A DNA stretch of 64,000 nt from NCBI GenBank assembly GCA_946902875.1, contig OX336355.1, forward strand, positions 15,719,347-15,783,346. Reading direction: 5' to 3'. The position numbers and the translations under genes were made by a program. Of the stretch, positions 63,834 to 64,000 are shown in pieces. Positions within the stretch are counted from its first letter, which is position 1, and each line of letters begins with the position of its first letter. Below the pieces are notes generated by a model, which saw nothing but the letters and a program-made list of their open reading frames with translations, ran no database searches and had not been told where the DNA came from. Origin of the DNA: Nematopogon swammerdamellus. Taxonomy: Eukaryota > Arthropoda > Insecta > Lepidoptera > Adelidae.

Positions 63834-64000
63834 TTAGGGTTTCGTAAATAAAACAAGGAACCCTTTTTCATAATTACCGTTTGTCCGTCCGTCGGTCGCA
63901 ACATTTTAGCTCTTAAAGTATTTTGTCCTTTAAAAAGGTTTTAACGGTACCTACATGCCCCTATTTCTATATCCGTTAAATAGAACTCTAATTTATGTTT
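63834..64000 (+). repeat. GTCC-type repeat, cut by window end
   Basis: TTAGGGTTTCGTAAATAAAA then GTTTGTCCGTCCGTCGGTCG. Confidence 0.5.

Overview
This window looks like repeat-rich nuclear DNA from a lepidopteran insect (moth or butterfly). The evidence is AT-rich intergenic sequence, spliced genes, a Mag-type Ty3/Gypsy element with very short LTRs, non-autonomous Helitron-like elements ending in the subterminal palindrome and CTAGT seen in lepidopteran Lep1-type repeats, and several dense SINE families. There are no bacterial-style operons. Almost all short open frames are translations of repeats.

Only two host genes are well supported, both on the + strand. The first is a small secreted-protein gene: TATA box near 35951, a non-coding first exon about 35980-36035, an intron of about 3.2 kb, then one coding exon at 39268 onward (CDS 39279-39602) with AATAAA at 39622. 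The second is neuronal-type synaptobrevin/VAMP, whose five coding segments (56901-57008, 57978-58056, 58356-58435, 58950-59001, 61000-61013) join in phase into a 110-residue R-SNARE with one C-terminal membrane anchor. Its 5' UTR exon lies further upstream; a candidate donor is at 47886. A possible first coding exon of a third gene lies on the - strand near 21990-20660, split by a hAT-family insertion.

The rest is mostly mobile DNA. From 1 to about 35 kb there is a patchwork of SINEs, a widespread repeat with a (TATG)n tail, Helitron-like elements, LINE 3' ends, hAT elements with 8-bp target duplications and foldback MITEs, many of them nested. From 35 to 41 kb is the secreted-protein gene, with three copies of one long-TIR MITE around it. 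From 41 to 50 kb come LINE remnants, SINEs and a 51-bp minisatellite. At 50.4-51.7 kb a 34-bp satellite shows higher-order structure. At 51928-56472 lies an intact LTR retrotransposon with identical 110-bp LTRs and one 1370-codon gag-pol frame, inserted inside an older SINE just upstream of synaptobrevin. Downstream of synaptobrevin are nested palindromic elements, a 20-bp TTCTAGAA-containing satellite and a CAATG-like low-complexity tract.

The most notable system is a modular SINE network. At least three SINE lineages share a central domain but differ in their tRNA-like heads and LINE-like tails. One lineage has a 3' tail matching a resident LINE 3' end. A fusion between the TATG-tailed repeat and the SINE body occurs several times with the same junction, which suggests that a chimeric repeat has itself amplified.
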